Below are positions 17,494 to 26,566 of a DNA stretch of 64,000 bases, piece after piece. The translations under genes and the position numbers were made by a program. Numbering within the stretch: the stretch's first letter is position 1; each line of letters starts with the position of its first letter. A model generated the notes under the pieces. That model did no database searches. It was given only the letters and a program-made list of their open reading frames with translations, and was not told the origin of the DNA. Origin of the DNA: Solibacteraceae bacterium (GTDB lineage: Bacteria > Acidobacteriota > Terriglobia > Bryobacterales > Bryobacteraceae); contig JALSRK010000038.1 of the NCBI GenBank assembly GCA_026984795.1, positions 62,001 to 126,000 of the forward strand, in the 5' to 3' direction.

Positions 17494-18618
17494 TCAGCGG
17501 ATCAAGAACGGCCAGTGTCCGACGAAGTGGACACCGTACCGCACGACCGCCACGTAAAGAAGCGCGCCGGCAACAGCAAGAACGCCGGCCGCAATGAGCC
17601 CCACGGTGCGCCACGGGAATTTCCTGCTCTCCCGGTGCAGGTTCAGCAGGTAGCCGGCGAAGACGCCGACGAAGTAGAGCAGGATCATCGGCACCGAAAA
17701 GAGCATCAGGTTGACGACGTCCGGCGTGGGAGTGATGATCGCCGCCACGATGACGATGATGAGGATGGCGTAGCGTGAGTTCCGCAGCAGGAAGCCCGGG
17801 GTGACGATCCGGAGCAAAGTCAGGAAAAAGATCAGGATCGGCAGCTCGAAGATGAGACCGATGCCGAGAGTCACGTTGACGAACAGATCGAAGTACTCGG
17901 TGATCGAAACGTACGGCGCAATGTTGATGTCCCGGCCGATCCCCAGCAGGAAGGCCAGGCCGTAACGGAATGCGACGAAGTAGGCGAACAGGCCGCCGAG
18001 TATGAACAAGCCGGCCGAGCAGATCACGAAGGGGGCGGCCCAGCGCCGCTCCCGCTTGTAAAGCCCGGGCGCGATGAACGCCCAAACCTGGTAAAGGATC
18101 CAGGGAGAGGCCAGGAAGATGGCCGTCAAGATCGGCAGCTTCACCCAGACCGTCGTGAAGGTCTCCATCGGCTTGATCTGGGCCAGCTTCGGGTTCTCGT
18201 AGCCCAGCTTGATCAAAGCCTCGACCGCCGGTTCGCTGACGATCCGCCACAGGTCGTTGGCGAAGATGATGCTGACGAAGAACGCCACTCCGACGCCCAT
18301 CAAAGCCTTGATGATGCGGGAGCGTAGTTCCTCGAGATGCTCCATGAAGGACATGCGGAGCATCTCCTCTTCTTCGTCCTCTTCGTCGTCGGCGGGGGGC
18401 TTGGGAGGTCTGGGCGGCGGAGGAGCGGAGGAGCCTTTGACTACGGCGCCGGAGTCGCCCTCCGGTCTGGCCTCGGTCTCCGTACCGACCGCAGCGGAGA
18501 CGGCCGTGCTCTCGGCGCCGGACGGCGGGGTCGGCGTGTCGGCAGGCTGCTTGGCCCCCCCGTGTTCGCCGGCGCCCTCCAGTCCCGGCGCACCCTGCTT
18601 GTTGTCTTCGGATTCCAT
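17494..18618 (-). CDS. tatC: Sec-independent protein translocase TatC with long acidic N-terminal extension
   Basis: The TatC core begins near residue 88 (MSFMEHLEELRSRIIKALMG) and has six transmembrane helices with the conserved ETFTTVWVKLPILTAIFLAS and FGLGFAFELP-like region (TLGIGLIFELPILIFFLTLL region). TatC binds twin-arginine signal peptides and forms the receptor of the Tat export system in the inner membrane. The first 87 residues are unusual: a Pro/Ala/Glu-rich, probably disordered tract ending in a run of Asp/Glu just before the core. It follows tatB in the same direction, 56 bases apart. Several Tat signal peptides occur in this window, so the system is used. Confidence 0.95.
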   Translation of the reverse strand: MESEDNKQGAPGLEGAGEHGGAKQPADTPTPPSGAESTAVSAAVGTETEARPEGDSGAVVKGSSAPPPPRPPKPPADDEEDEEEEMLRMSFMEHLEELRSRIIKALMGVGVAFFVSIIFANDLWRIVSEPAVEALIKLGYENPKLAQIKPMETFTTVWVKLPILTAIFLASPWILYQVWAFIAPGLYKRERRWAAPFVICSAGLFILGGLFAYFVAFRYGLAFLLGIGRDINIAPYVSITEYFDLFVNVTLGIGLIFELPILIFFLTLLRIVTPGFLLRNSRYAILIIVIVAAIITPTPDVVNLMLFSVPMILLYFVGVFAGYLLNLHRESRKFPWRTVGLIAAGVLAVAGALLYVAVVRYGVHFVGHWPFLIR

Positions 18619-18674
18619 GTGTCGGTTCCGTCGGTGAAGTCCGGCGGGAACTCCAGCGCGGCGGAGGCGCTATT

Positions 18675-19244
18675 TCAGGACGCTACCGCCCCAGGGCCGG
18701 AGGAAGCTGTCGGCGCTTCTTTCGATCCCTTCTCGGGCGGTTTCTCGGCGCTTTGGGCACTCGTTCCGGAGATCTCGGCCGGCTGGGAGTCCGCAGAACC
18801 GGCCGGCACCGTGCCCTCGGGCGCTGGGGTTGTCCCGGGCTTCGAGGCCGCCGTCTGGACCTCCTGTTCCGGCTTCGGCGAGTCGCTGCTCGCGGCCGTG
18901 GAGTTCGCTTCGGAGCTCGACGGAGTCGTGCCGTATTCGTAGGAGTCCTCGTATTCGTAGTCGTACTCGCTGTCGTAATCGTAATCGTAGCCCGCCTCGG
19001 TCTCGTCGTAGGTCGAGGAGATCTCCGCGCCGACCTTGCGCGTCTCTTCCTTGATCGACTCGGCTTCCTGTTCGATAGCCTGCATCTCGCGGGTCCAGGT
19101 CGCCCTGAGCTCATTGGAAGCGCGGCGGAACTCGGTCATCGCCTTGCCCAGGGTCTTACCGAGTTCGGGCAACTTGCGCGGCCCGAAGATGAGCAGGGCC
19201 AGGAGAAAGATGAATACCGTTTCCTGCCAGCCCAGCGGACCCAT
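18675..19244 (-). CDS. tatB: Sec-independent protein translocase TatA/TatB family
   Basis: The 189-residue protein has the TatA/B fold: a short N-terminal helix (ETVFIFLLALLIFGPRKLPE) with the Phe-Gly-Pro hinge, then an amphipathic helix (LGKTLGKAMTEFRRASNELR). The Gly-Trp start, length and RATWTREMQAIE helix favour TatB, but TatA function cannot be excluded. The C-terminal half is odd: an Asp/Glu/Tyr-rich stretch (about residues 80-105, alternating Tyr and Asp/Glu), then a Ser/Pro/Ala/Glu-rich disordered tail. AGGAGGA sits before ATG 19244. It is followed by tatC; together they form the membrane receptor for folded proteins carrying twin-arginine signals. Confidence 0.9.
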   Translation of the reverse strand: MGPLGWQETVFIFLLALLIFGPRKLPELGKTLGKAMTEFRRASNELRATWTREMQAIEQEAESIKEETRKVGAEISSTYDETEAGYDYDYDSEYDYEYEDSYEYGTTPSSSEANSTAASSDSPKPEQEVQTAASKPGTTPAPEGTVPAGSADSQPAEISGTSAQSAEKPPEKGSKEAPTASSGPGAVAS

Positions 19245-19568
19245 TCACGATCCTCCTCTTGTGAAGTTTATCCTCCGAAGCCGGGCGCGCCCACCGGTCG
19301 AGCAGCTCAGAACCGCTTGCGCCGGCCGCCCCACAGCGTCACCTTCATGATAGCCGCGCGACCACTGAAACAGCAACTGGTGCGGTACGCGCCGCCGGCT
19401 CCGACCGTCCCCCAAGGAACGAGTCCTGCACTGACTCCTCGAGCCCGCTCCGGCTTTTCCGGCCGAGCACCCGCAGCCGCGGCGGGTCATCGCGTGCCTG
19501 CCCGGCGAATTCGGCCGCGCGTGAGCGGTTGAACAGTCCGCGCAGAATTGCTACATTTGTCAGTGAGT
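19245..19568 (+). other. Intergenic region between tatB and tRNA-Glu
   Basis: These 324 bases hold the tatB ribosome site at the left end and the predicted tRNA-Glu promoter at the right end. I see no coding-like frame, no terminator and no other structure in between. Confidence 0.5.
19529..19557 (+). promoter_or_regulatory. Predicted sigma-70 promoter of tRNA-Glu
   Basis: A TTGAAC -35 box (19529-19534) and a TACATT -10 box (19552-19557) are separated by exactly 17 bases. The predicted transcription start, near 19564, is about five bases before the mature tRNA 5' end. Confidence 0.65.
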
Positions 19569-19643
19569 GGCGCTATCGTCTAGTGGTTAGGACAGGGCCC
19601 TCTCAAGGCTCAGGCACGGGTTCGAATCCCGTTAGCGCTACCA
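19569..19643 (+). tRNA. tRNA-Glu (anticodon CTC)
   Basis: The sequence folds as a 75-base tRNA including an encoded CCA. The acceptor GGCGCTA pairs with TAGCGCT (first pair G-U), the anticodon loop is C-T-C-T-C-A-A, and the T loop is GGTTCGAATCC. The anticodon CTC reads GAG (Glu). Confidence 0.95.
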
Positions 19644-19840
19644 CGCCTGCCGCTCATTCTGGCGCCCAGCCACCACGCGAGTCACCACGCCCGATTCCAG
19701 CCGTCGGCGTAGCACTGGTTCTTTCCGTCAAACCGCCGCTCGCTGGTCCGAGCCGGCGGACGGACTGGGATCTCCTCTGTTACCCGCTGGCAGGGGGCCA
19801 AGGATCATCGCCGGCTGCCGGGCCGAGTCCAAACATGGAT

Positions 19841-19929
19841 TGGTGCTGGAGGTGGGGGTCGAACCCACATGCCCCGTGAGGGGCGCGGGATTTTGAGTCC
19901 CGTGCGTCTGCCAATTCCGCCACTCCAGC
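19841..19929 (-). tRNA. tRNA-Leu (anticodon CAA)
   Basis: On the minus strand the acceptor GCTGGAG pairs with CTCCAGC, the anticodon loop is C-T-C-A-A-A-A, a long variable arm (GCCCC/GGGGC) marks it as class II, and CCA is encoded. The anticodon CAA reads TTG (Leu). Length is 89 bases. Confidence 0.95.
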
Positions 19930-20029
19930 AAACAGGCGGCTCGGGAGGCTTTCTCCCCTCATCCTAGCAAAACGGTTCCGGCGATTCACGCGGGGATCAG
20001 CAAGCAGGGGACGCCGCGGCCGGGGCGGC

Positions 20030-20875
20030 TCAGCGGACGAACTCCAGTTCCACCCGGCGGGGGATCAGGCCCGCCTCGTAGCCCATGTCGAGGAGCTTCT
20101 GGGCCGCCTTGGGCACGTCCTCGCCGCAGTCGAGCGTGTGGTGGTTCACGTACATGCCGACGAACTTGTCGGCCAGGTCCGGCTCCATGTCCCGGGCGAA
20201 CTGCATGGCGTAGTTCAGGGCCTCTTCGTGGTGGTCCATGGCGTAGCGGATGCTCTCGCGCATCAGGCGGCAGCATTCGCGCCGGACCTCCTCCGGCAGG
20301 GCGCGCCGCAGCGCGTTGGCCCCCAGCGGCAGCGGCAGCCCGTAGGCTCTTTTCCACCAGCGGCCGAGGTCGATCACGCAGTGCAGGCCACCCTTGGAGA
20401 AAGTGAGCTGGGCCTCGTGGATCACCAGGCCGAGATCGGCGTCCTGGTTGAGGACGGCCTCCGGGATGCGGTCGAAGGGAACCTCGACGGCCTCGAAATC
20501 CGGCTCCATCAGTTTCAGGACCAGGTAAGCCGTGGTCTTCCGGCCGGGGATGGCGATGCGCTTGCCCTTCATCTCGCCCAGCTCCAGGGGCCGGGCGGCG
20601 ATGAGCATCGGTCCGTAGCCGTCGCCGACGCTCGAACCGCTGGCCATCAACACGTACTTGTCGGCCAAGTAGGGATAGGCGTGGTAGGAGATGGCGGTGA
20701 TGTCGTAGACGCCCTCGAGGGCCTTGCGGTTGAGCGTCTCGATATCGGCGAGCACGTGCCGGAAATTCACCAGGGGCGACCGGATCTTGCGGGTGGCGAG
20801 GGCGTAAAACATGTACGCGTCGTCGGAATCCGGGCTATGCGCGCAAACGATCTCCCTGATTTCAGGCTCCGGCAT
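20030..20875 (-). CDS. MqnA/MqnD-like protein (menaquinone synthesis by the futalosine route)
   Basis: This 281-residue protein has the periplasmic-binding-protein type 2 fold of the MqnA/MqnD family: CAHSPDSDDAYMFYAL at the start, VYDITAISYHAYPYLAD, then GKRIAIPGRKTTAYLVLKL and DADLGLVIHEAQLTF. MqnD (1,4-dihydroxy-6-naphthoate synthase) converts cyclic dehypoxanthine futalosine in the alternative menaquinone pathway; MqnD typically has such an N-terminal Ser-Pro start and two-lobed layout. No other menaquinone genes lie nearby, so the exact reaction is inferred from family likeness; a generic solute-binding role is the alternative. No signal peptide is present, which fits a cytoplasmic enzyme. 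Confidence 0.72.
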   Translation of the reverse strand: MPEPEIREIVCAHSPDSDDAYMFYALATRKIRSPLVNFRHVLADIETLNRKALEGVYDITAISYHAYPYLADKYVLMASGSSVGDGYGPMLIAARPLELGEMKGKRIAIPGRKTTAYLVLKLMEPDFEAVEVPFDRIPEAVLNQDADLGLVIHEAQLTFSKGGLHCVIDLGRWWKRAYGLPLPLGANALRRALPEEVRRECCRLMRESIRYAMDHHEEALNYAMQFARDMEPDLADKFVGMYVNHHTLDCGEDVPKAAQKLLDMGYEAGLIPRRVELEFVR

Positions 20876-20921
20876 ACGAAAAACTCAATATAGCAGACCC
20901 GCCCGCTGGGGCTGGAGCGCC

Positions 20922-22196
20922 TCAGGCGGCGAGGTTGCGGATGAGCGAGAGGTCGCCGGTCTTGGCGGCCTCCAGCACGGGTCCCATGTAGTCGTCCACG
21001 AGTTCCGGCGTGAGCGGCACGGGCATGTTCTGGAGCTTCATCTTGAGCTGGGGGTTTTTGGCGGCCGTGAGGGCGCGCTCGATGTGGTGGTCGCCGAAGC
21101 CGGGGACCTCGCCGAGGGTGGTGGGGATCTGGACATGCTGCTCGAAGTCCCGCAGCCCTTCCGCCACCGCTTCGCCGGCCTGGCGGGGGGCGGCGTCGGC
21201 GTCCTCGGCGTCCATGGCCTCCACCTCCGCCAGACTGGCCGCCACGAGTTTCATCGGCTCGACGATGGCCGGGGCGTAGAAGACGGTGTAATAGGGGTTC
21301 ATCATGATGCAGGCCCGGCCGTGGGCCAGGATGTCCACCAGCGAGAAGCTCGTGAGGTGGGCGCCGTTGGTACCCCCAAGCATGATGGCGTAGCCGCCGA
21401 GGTCGGTGGCCAGGGCCAGAGCTTCGCGGCCCTCGGCGTCGGTGGGGTCGTCGAGGACCCGCCGCAAATACCCGAAGACGAGGTCGAAGGTCTCCTTGGC
21501 CACCTCCTGCATGAGCCCGTAGAAGGGCTTGCCGACGGCGCCGTAGAGCACTTCGAGGGAATGCGAGACGCCGTCGAGGGCGCCGTCGGCGGTGAGAGCC
21601 TCGGGGCAGGTGTGGGTGACTTCGTAGTCGAACACCGCCCGCGGCGGGACAATGGCCTCGTCCACGATGAGCTTCTTCTGGCCGGTGTGGATGTCGGTGA
21701 TGTTGGAGTACTTTGTCAGATGGGCGGCGGAGCTGGCGGCGGTCTGGATGGCCAGGTGCGGGGTGAGCCGCTTGCCCGCCTTTTCCAGGGCGGCGGTGAC
21801 CAGACCCGTGCCGAAGTAATCGTCGATGGAGCCGCCGAGCACGCGCAGCACATCGGCGGCCTTGGCGCAGTCGATGGTGCTGCCGGCGCCGAAGGTGACG
21901 TAGAAGTCCGGGGCCAGCTCCTTCATCTCCTCGGCCATGCGGAACAGGTCCTCGCGGGGGGCGTTGGGGCGCGCCCCTCTGATGACGCCGATCACTTCCT
22001 TGCCCTCGGCGGCGAGGGATCTCCGGATGCGCTCGACGTAGCCGTCCGAGCCGCGGAAGCCGCCGCGGACGATGACCGAGCGGCGGCCCCAGTCGCGGAC
22101 CAGCTCGCCGGCGCGGTCCAGCACGCCGTCGCCGGCCAGATAGGCGTCGCCTTTGAACTGGCGGATCAACTCTTTGGCGCGGGTAAACGAGGCCAT
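20922..22196 (-). CDS. Iron-containing alcohol dehydrogenase family protein
   Basis: The 424-residue protein belongs to the type III (iron-dependent) alcohol dehydrogenase superfamily. The NAD-binding region includes FGAGSTIDCAKAADVLR (Gly-Gly-x-Ser-like motif). Metal-ligand candidates are the Asp and His of ADGALDGVSHSLE and the His residues of NGAHLTSFSLVDILAHGRA. The actual alcohol or aldehyde is unknown. AAAGGAG lies upstream of ATG 22196. It runs divergently from the propeller/PHP gene; the short gap of 41 bases holds both start regions. Confidence 0.85.
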   Translation of the reverse strand: MASFTRAKELIRQFKGDAYLAGDGVLDRAGELVRDWGRRSVIVRGGFRGSDGYVERIRRSLAAEGKEVIGVIRGARPNAPREDLFRMAEEMKELAPDFYVTFGAGSTIDCAKAADVLRVLGGSIDDYFGTGLVTAALEKAGKRLTPHLAIQTAASSAAHLTKYSNITDIHTGQKKLIVDEAIVPPRAVFDYEVTHTCPEALTADGALDGVSHSLEVLYGAVGKPFYGLMQEVAKETFDLVFGYLRRVLDDPTDAEGREALALATDLGGYAIMLGGTNGAHLTSFSLVDILAHGRACIMMNPYYTVFYAPAIVEPMKLVAASLAEVEAMDAEDADAAPRQAGEAVAEGLRDFEQHVQIPTTLGEVPGFGDHHIERALTAAKNPQLKMKLQNMPVPLTPELVDDYMGPVLEAAKTGDLSLIRNLAA

Positions 22197-22237
22197 TCCG
22201 TAGTCGCTCCTTTGTCGGCTGCTCTTATACTTCTACC

Positions 22238-24628
22238 ATGACGAGATCGAGGCGCCTGGTTCCGGTCCCGGCGGGCACGGCCCTGCTGCTCGCCTTGTTG
22301 GTGATTGCGCCGCTGGCCGCGCAGGAGCGCAAATTCCCCCGGGTCTACGTCGAGCCGGTGGACGAGGGGGTGGGGTTCAACGACGAACCCTCGATGGCCC
22401 TGGCGGCCGACGGGACGCTCTACGTCGCCTGGGTGAGTTTCCGCGAGGGCCACGACACGCTGCAAGTGGCCCGCTACCGGCCCCACGGGGAGTCCTTCCG
22501 GCGGCTGGGCGGCTGGGAGATCCTGGGCGGCCCGCGGACCTACGTGTTGCGGCCGCAGGTGGCGGCGGCCGGCGACGGGGTCTTCGTCGTCTACGCCGCT
22601 GAGTTCGGGCGCAACTGGGACATCTACGCCGTGCGGGTGGATGCCGACGGGCCGGGCAAGCCCGTCCGGGCGACGCGCCATCCGGCGGTGGATACGGACC
22701 CGGCGGCCGTCTGGAGTGGCGGGACGCTGTGGATCGCCTGGGAGACGAACCGGGAGGGGGCGCGGCGGATCCTGCTGGCGGGCGTGCGGGACGGCGAGGC
22801 GGGAGAGGCCGAACAGGTGAGCCAGCAAGGCCGGTCGAACTACGACCCAGCCGTCGCGGTGCGGCCGAACGGCGCGGTGGCGGTGGCCTGGCACCGGTTC
22901 TCGGACGGCAACTACGACGTCTGGCTGCGGGAGCGGCGGCCAGGCGCCGGGTGGGCTCCGGAGCGGAGGCTGACGCACGCGCCGAGCATCGACCGCCACG
23001 CCCGGCTGCTCGTCCACGGGCCGGACCTGTGGCTCATCTACGAAAACGCGCAGACCGAAGGCTACTGGATCGGCCGGACGAACCGCCGCCGCACGATCGT
23101 CGCCCGGGTGACGCCGAACGGGCTGGAGACCTTGCCGGACTACCGGGAGAACGAGCACCTGTGGTCGCGGTCCGAGGCGGCCGCGGCGGCCTTCGACTCG
23201 CTCGGGCGGCTGTGGATCGCCTACCTGAAGCCGCGCCTGCCGCGGGCCGGCTGGGACCACTACCTGGCCTGCTTCAACGGGAAGGAGTGGCTCGGCCCGG
23301 GCCGCATCACCCGGCGCAAGGGGATGGACCGGCGGCCCTCGGTGGCCATCGCCGGGGACCGGCTCTACGTGGCGATCCAGGCCGACGATCTGGCCGAGAC
23401 CTGGACCCAGGACGACCCGGCGCTGACCACTCAGGCCCGCAGCCGGATCCTGATCGGGCGGGCCGACCTGCGCCGGGCCCCGTCCGAGGCCGCGGCGATC
23501 CAGACCGTTCCCCTCGCCGAGCCGGAGGAGCCGTTCGAAGCCGGACGGCTGCGCTCGGCTTACGGGGAGGACCTGCAGACGCCGGTGATCCAGTACCGGG
23601 GCAAGGAGTTGAAGCTCTACTACGGCGACCTGCACGCCCACTCCGACGTCTCGGTCTGCAACCGCTGCGGCGACCAGTCGATCGACGAGAACTACCAGCA
23701 CCGCCGCGACATCGCCCGCCTGGACTTCGCGGCCATGACCGACCACGGCTACAACATCGTCCCCTACCTGTGGAACTACACCGCCAAACTCGCCCGGGTG
23801 AACGAAGACCCGGGCCGCCTGATGACCTTCCTGGCCGAGGAATGGACCTCGAGCTTCGAGCGGTATACGAAGGAGAACCCGTGGGGCTACTACGGCCACC
23901 GGAACCTGATCCTCGAGGATCCCTACTTTCCGGTCTGGTGGAACGCCTTCACCGGGGAGACCCCGGCCGAGCTCTGGCGCGAGCTCCGGCGCATGGGGGC
24001 GAGCTTCGTCCAGATTCCCCACCAGCTCGCCGATACCGGCAACGTGCCGACCGACTGGCGATTCGTGGACGAAGAGGCCCAGCCGGTGGCCGAGATCTTC
24101 CAGACCCGGGGCTCCTACGAGTATCACGGCGCTCCCCGGCAGGCGCGGCGCTCCATCCAGGCGAGCGGGCGGTATCTGCGCGACGTCTGGGACAGCGGGA
24201 CGGTGATCGGCGTCATCGCCAGCCCGGACCACGGCGGCGGCGTGGGCAAGGCCTGCGTCTGGGCCGAGGAGCTGTCGCGCAAGGCGATCCTCGAGGCAAT
24301 CCGCAAGCGGCACACTTTCGGGACGACGGCCGCCCGGGTGGTGCTGGAGGTCCGGGTGAACGGGCATCTGATGGGGGAGAAGATCGCCGGGCCGCCGCCG
24401 GAGAAGGTGGAGGTGAAGATCCGGGCGCGTTGCCCGGCCCCCATCCGCCGCATCGAGGTCTGCCGGAACGGCAAGTTCGTCTACGCGAGCGAGCCGGGCG
24501 CGCGGGAGGCCGATCTGGTATTCCTGGACACGGCTCCGGAGGCGGGCCGCAGCTACTATTACGTGCGGCTCATCCAGACCGACGAGGAGATCGCCTGGTC
24601 GAGCCCGGTCTGGCTGGCGGCCGAATAA
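22238..24628 (+). CDS. Secreted beta-propeller plus DUF3604-like PHP metal hydrolase
   Basis: This 796-residue exported protein starts with a signal peptide (ALLLALLVIAPLAAQ, cleavage near residue 29). Residues about 40-430 show repeated sheets ending in Tyr-Val-Ala-Trp, Trp-Ile-Ala-Trp and Val-Ala-Trp, like sialidase-type propeller blades. From about 460 a PHP-like hydrolase follows: YYGDLHAHSDVSVCNRCGDQ, AAMTDHGYNIVPY, HRNLILEDPYF, HQLADTGN and PDHGGGVGKA, as in DUF3604. DUF3604 proteins are uncharacterised metal-dependent hydrolases. A TATACT hexamer ends six bases before the ATG. The substrate is unknown; the propeller may bind it. Confidence 0.8.
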   Translation: MTRSRRLVPVPAGTALLLALLVIAPLAAQERKFPRVYVEPVDEGVGFNDEPSMALAADGTLYVAWVSFREGHDTLQVARYRPHGESFRRLGGWEILGGPRTYVLRPQVAAAGDGVFVVYAAEFGRNWDIYAVRVDADGPGKPVRATRHPAVDTDPAAVWSGGTLWIAWETNREGARRILLAGVRDGEAGEAEQVSQQGRSNYDPAVAVRPNGAVAVAWHRFSDGNYDVWLRERRPGAGWAPERRLTHAPSIDRHARLLVHGPDLWLIYENAQTEGYWIGRTNRRRTIVARVTPNGLETLPDYRENEHLWSRSEAAAAAFDSLGRLWIAYLKPRLPRAGWDHYLACFNGKEWLGPGRITRRKGMDRRPSVAIAGDRLYVAIQADDLAETWTQDDPALTTQARSRILIGRADLRRAPSEAAAIQTVPLAEPEEPFEAGRLRSAYGEDLQTPVIQYRGKELKLYYGDLHAHSDVSVCNRCGDQSIDENYQHRRDIARLDFAAMTDHGYNIVPYLWNYTAKLARVNEDPGRLMTFLAEEWTSSFERYTKENPWGYYGHRNLILEDPYFPVWWNAFTGETPAELWRELRRMGASFVQIPHQLADTGNVPTDWRFVDEEAQPVAEIFQTRGSYEYHGAPRQARRSIQASGRYLRDVWDSGTVIGVIASPDHGGGVGKACVWAEELSRKAILEAIRKRHTFGTTAARVVLEVRVNGHLMGEKIAGPPPEKVEVKIRARCPAPIRRIEVCRNGKFVYASEPGAREADLVFLDTAPEAGRSYYYVRLIQTDEEIAWSSPVWLAAE

Positions 24629-24721
24629 GCGGGAGCGTGGGCGGCCGGCCGCTCGGATCGTTCCGGGATGCGCCGTTCGAGGCAGGCTTCACGGGCCGGA
24701 ATCCGGCGGCCTTGTGCCACA

Positions 24722-26068
24722 ATGAAACCAATGGAGGGGCGATTCTGGGCCTGGGTTGCGGCCAGGCGGCTCCCGGAATGGGCTAAGATCCTGCTCTACT
24801 TGCCGCTGGTCGTTCTGGCCGCCGCCTGGCGGACGGTGTTGTGGCGCACCACGATCGTGGCCATCACCGGAAGCGTGGGCAAGACCACCGCCAAAGAGTG
24901 CCTGGCGGCGATTCTGGCCACGCAGGGCCCGACGGTGAAGACGCTCGGTTCGGCCAACGGCCGTTCCGGGCTGGCGCGGACCCTGCTGCGGATCCGGCCG
25001 TGGCACAGGTTCGCGGTGGTCGAGGTGGGCGTCGAACGGCCGGGCCGGATGTGGCGCTCGGCGTGGCTGGTCCGTCCGAACGTCGCCTTGTTTCTGGGGG
25101 TTGCGCGCACCCACACGCAGTCATTCCGGGCGCTCGAAGTCACCGCGCGGGAGAAGGCGAAGCTATTCGACCGCCTGCGGCGCGGAGGAATTGCGGTGTT
25201 GAACGGCAGCGATCCATATGTGGCTCGGCTGGCGGCCGGGATCCGCCATCGTGTACTGACGTTCGGCTTCGGCGAGGGAGTGGATGTCCAGGGCTGGGAC
25301 GCACGGGCGGTCTGGCCGGAGAGGCTGGCGCTTACGGTGGAGGCGGGCGGTGAAAGCCGGCGCCTCCAGACCCGGCTGGTCGGAACGCACTGGGCGCCGG
25401 CTGTGCTGGGGGCCGTGGCCGCCGCCGTCGCCTGCGGGACGCCGCTGGAGGCGGCGGTCCGGGCGCTGGAGGCCGTGGAGCCATTTCCGGGCCGCATGCA
25501 GCCGGTGCTGTTGCCGAACGGGGCAGTGTTCTTGCGGGACGAATACAACGGCTCTGTGGACACGTTCGAGGCCGCCATCGAAGTGCTCCGGTGGGCCCGC
25601 GCCCGCCGGCGCATCCTCGTCATCAGCGACTGCTCGGACTTTCCGAAATCCGGCCGCCAGCGGGCGCGCCACTACGCGCGAGCGGCCAAGGAGTGCGCCG
25701 AGATGTTGATCTTCGTGGGCGAGCGGGGCGAATACGGGGCGGGCCGCGCCCGGCGCGAGGGGATGCCGGAGGGCAGCGTCCATGCGTTTTACAACTTCGG
25801 CGATGCGGCGAGGTTCTTGAGGAACGAACTGCGCCGCGGCGACCTCGTTCTGCTGCGCGGGCGCACCGAACAGCATCTGACGCGCCTCTACTACCTGCAA
25901 CTGGGCACGGTGCAGTGCAGCAAGCCTTCCTGCCGCTTGCGTTTCCTCTGCGACGGCTGCCCGTGGCTGGGGTACGAACCAGACGCGGCGCATAGAGAGA
26001 ACCAGACGGGCGAACTGTGGCGGCGCCTCACGGCTCGCGGCCGGAGTTCGGTCTACGGCGACGCTTAG
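24722..26068 (+). CDS. Mur ligase family protein with membrane anchor and Cys-rich C-terminus
   Basis: The 448-residue protein has a hydrophobic segment (WAKILLYLPLVVLAAAW, about 20-38), then the Mur ligase central domain with the ATP P-loop VAITGSVGKTTAKE (near 52-65), VVEVGVERPGRM, and the C-terminal domain with DEYNGSVDTFEAAI and LLRGRTEQHL. It lacks the N-terminal substrate-binding domain of MurF, so it is not a plain MurF. The end carries Cys-x4-Cys-x6-Cys-x2-Cys (CSKPSCRLRFLCDGC), a possible metal site. It probably ligates an amino acid or similar to a carboxylate. ATG 24731 may be the true start, seven bases after CACAAT. Confidence 0.75.
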   Translation: MKPMEGRFWAWVAARRLPEWAKILLYLPLVVLAAAWRTVLWRTTIVAITGSVGKTTAKECLAAILATQGPTVKTLGSANGRSGLARTLLRIRPWHRFAVVEVGVERPGRMWRSAWLVRPNVALFLGVARTHTQSFRALEVTAREKAKLFDRLRRGGIAVLNGSDPYVARLAAGIRHRVLTFGFGEGVDVQGWDARAVWPERLALTVEAGGESRRLQTRLVGTHWAPAVLGAVAAAVACGTPLEAAVRALEAVEPFPGRMQPVLLPNGAVFLRDEYNGSVDTFEAAIEVLRWARARRRILVISDCSDFPKSGRQRARHYARAAKECAEMLIFVGERGEYGAGRARREGMPEGSVHAFYNFGDAARFLRNELRRGDLVLLRGRTEQHLTRLYYLQLGTVQCSKPSCRLRFLCDGCPWLGYEPDAAHRENQTGELWRRLTARGRSSVYGDA

Positions 26069-26155
26069 TGCGGAGGTGTGAAGCGCCGGCGAACACGGCT
26101 CGCCGGGGCGGACGGTATCGGGTAAGATATTTAGTGAGGCCACGCAGCCTGCCGC

Positions 26156-26249
<94 letters not shown>

Positions 26250-26566
26250 GTTGTTGCGAGTTGCCCCGATCCCCGCCGGGACCCGCGGGAAGTCTCATAG
26301 TCGGGCCCCATCCCAGCCAGAAGGGCGCCCCCATCGACCGCCGAAGCACACCCCCCACCGCGCTGGAAGAGCTGCCGTCCGAACACCGGCCTGGCCGCCG
26401 GTAAGGCGCCGGCAGGTCCGTGGTCCGGAAACAGGCAACATGCGGACTCTGCCGGCATTCGGCTTCCGCGTCCGCGGCGTCCTTCCGCGCGGATGCCGGC
26501 CGGCCCACAACGGCCCTGCGCCGCGGCTGTTTCCGATCTCCGATATCATGTCTGCGGGAGGAACGC
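26250..26566 (+). other. Intergenic region between tRNA-Ser and the Tat oxidoreductase
   Basis: These 317 bases show no convincing gene. A longer frame runs into the oxidoreductase gene from 26420 but is Arg/Ser/Ala-rich and lacks a ribosome site. The GGGAGGA ribosome site of the next gene lies at the right end. Confidence 0.4.

Noticed and set aside
22166-24367. 733-residue open frame opposite the propeller/PHP gene
   Set aside because: Its sequence is Pro/Gly/Arg/Val-rich without motifs, whereas the plus-strand gene carries a signal peptide and clear metal motifs.
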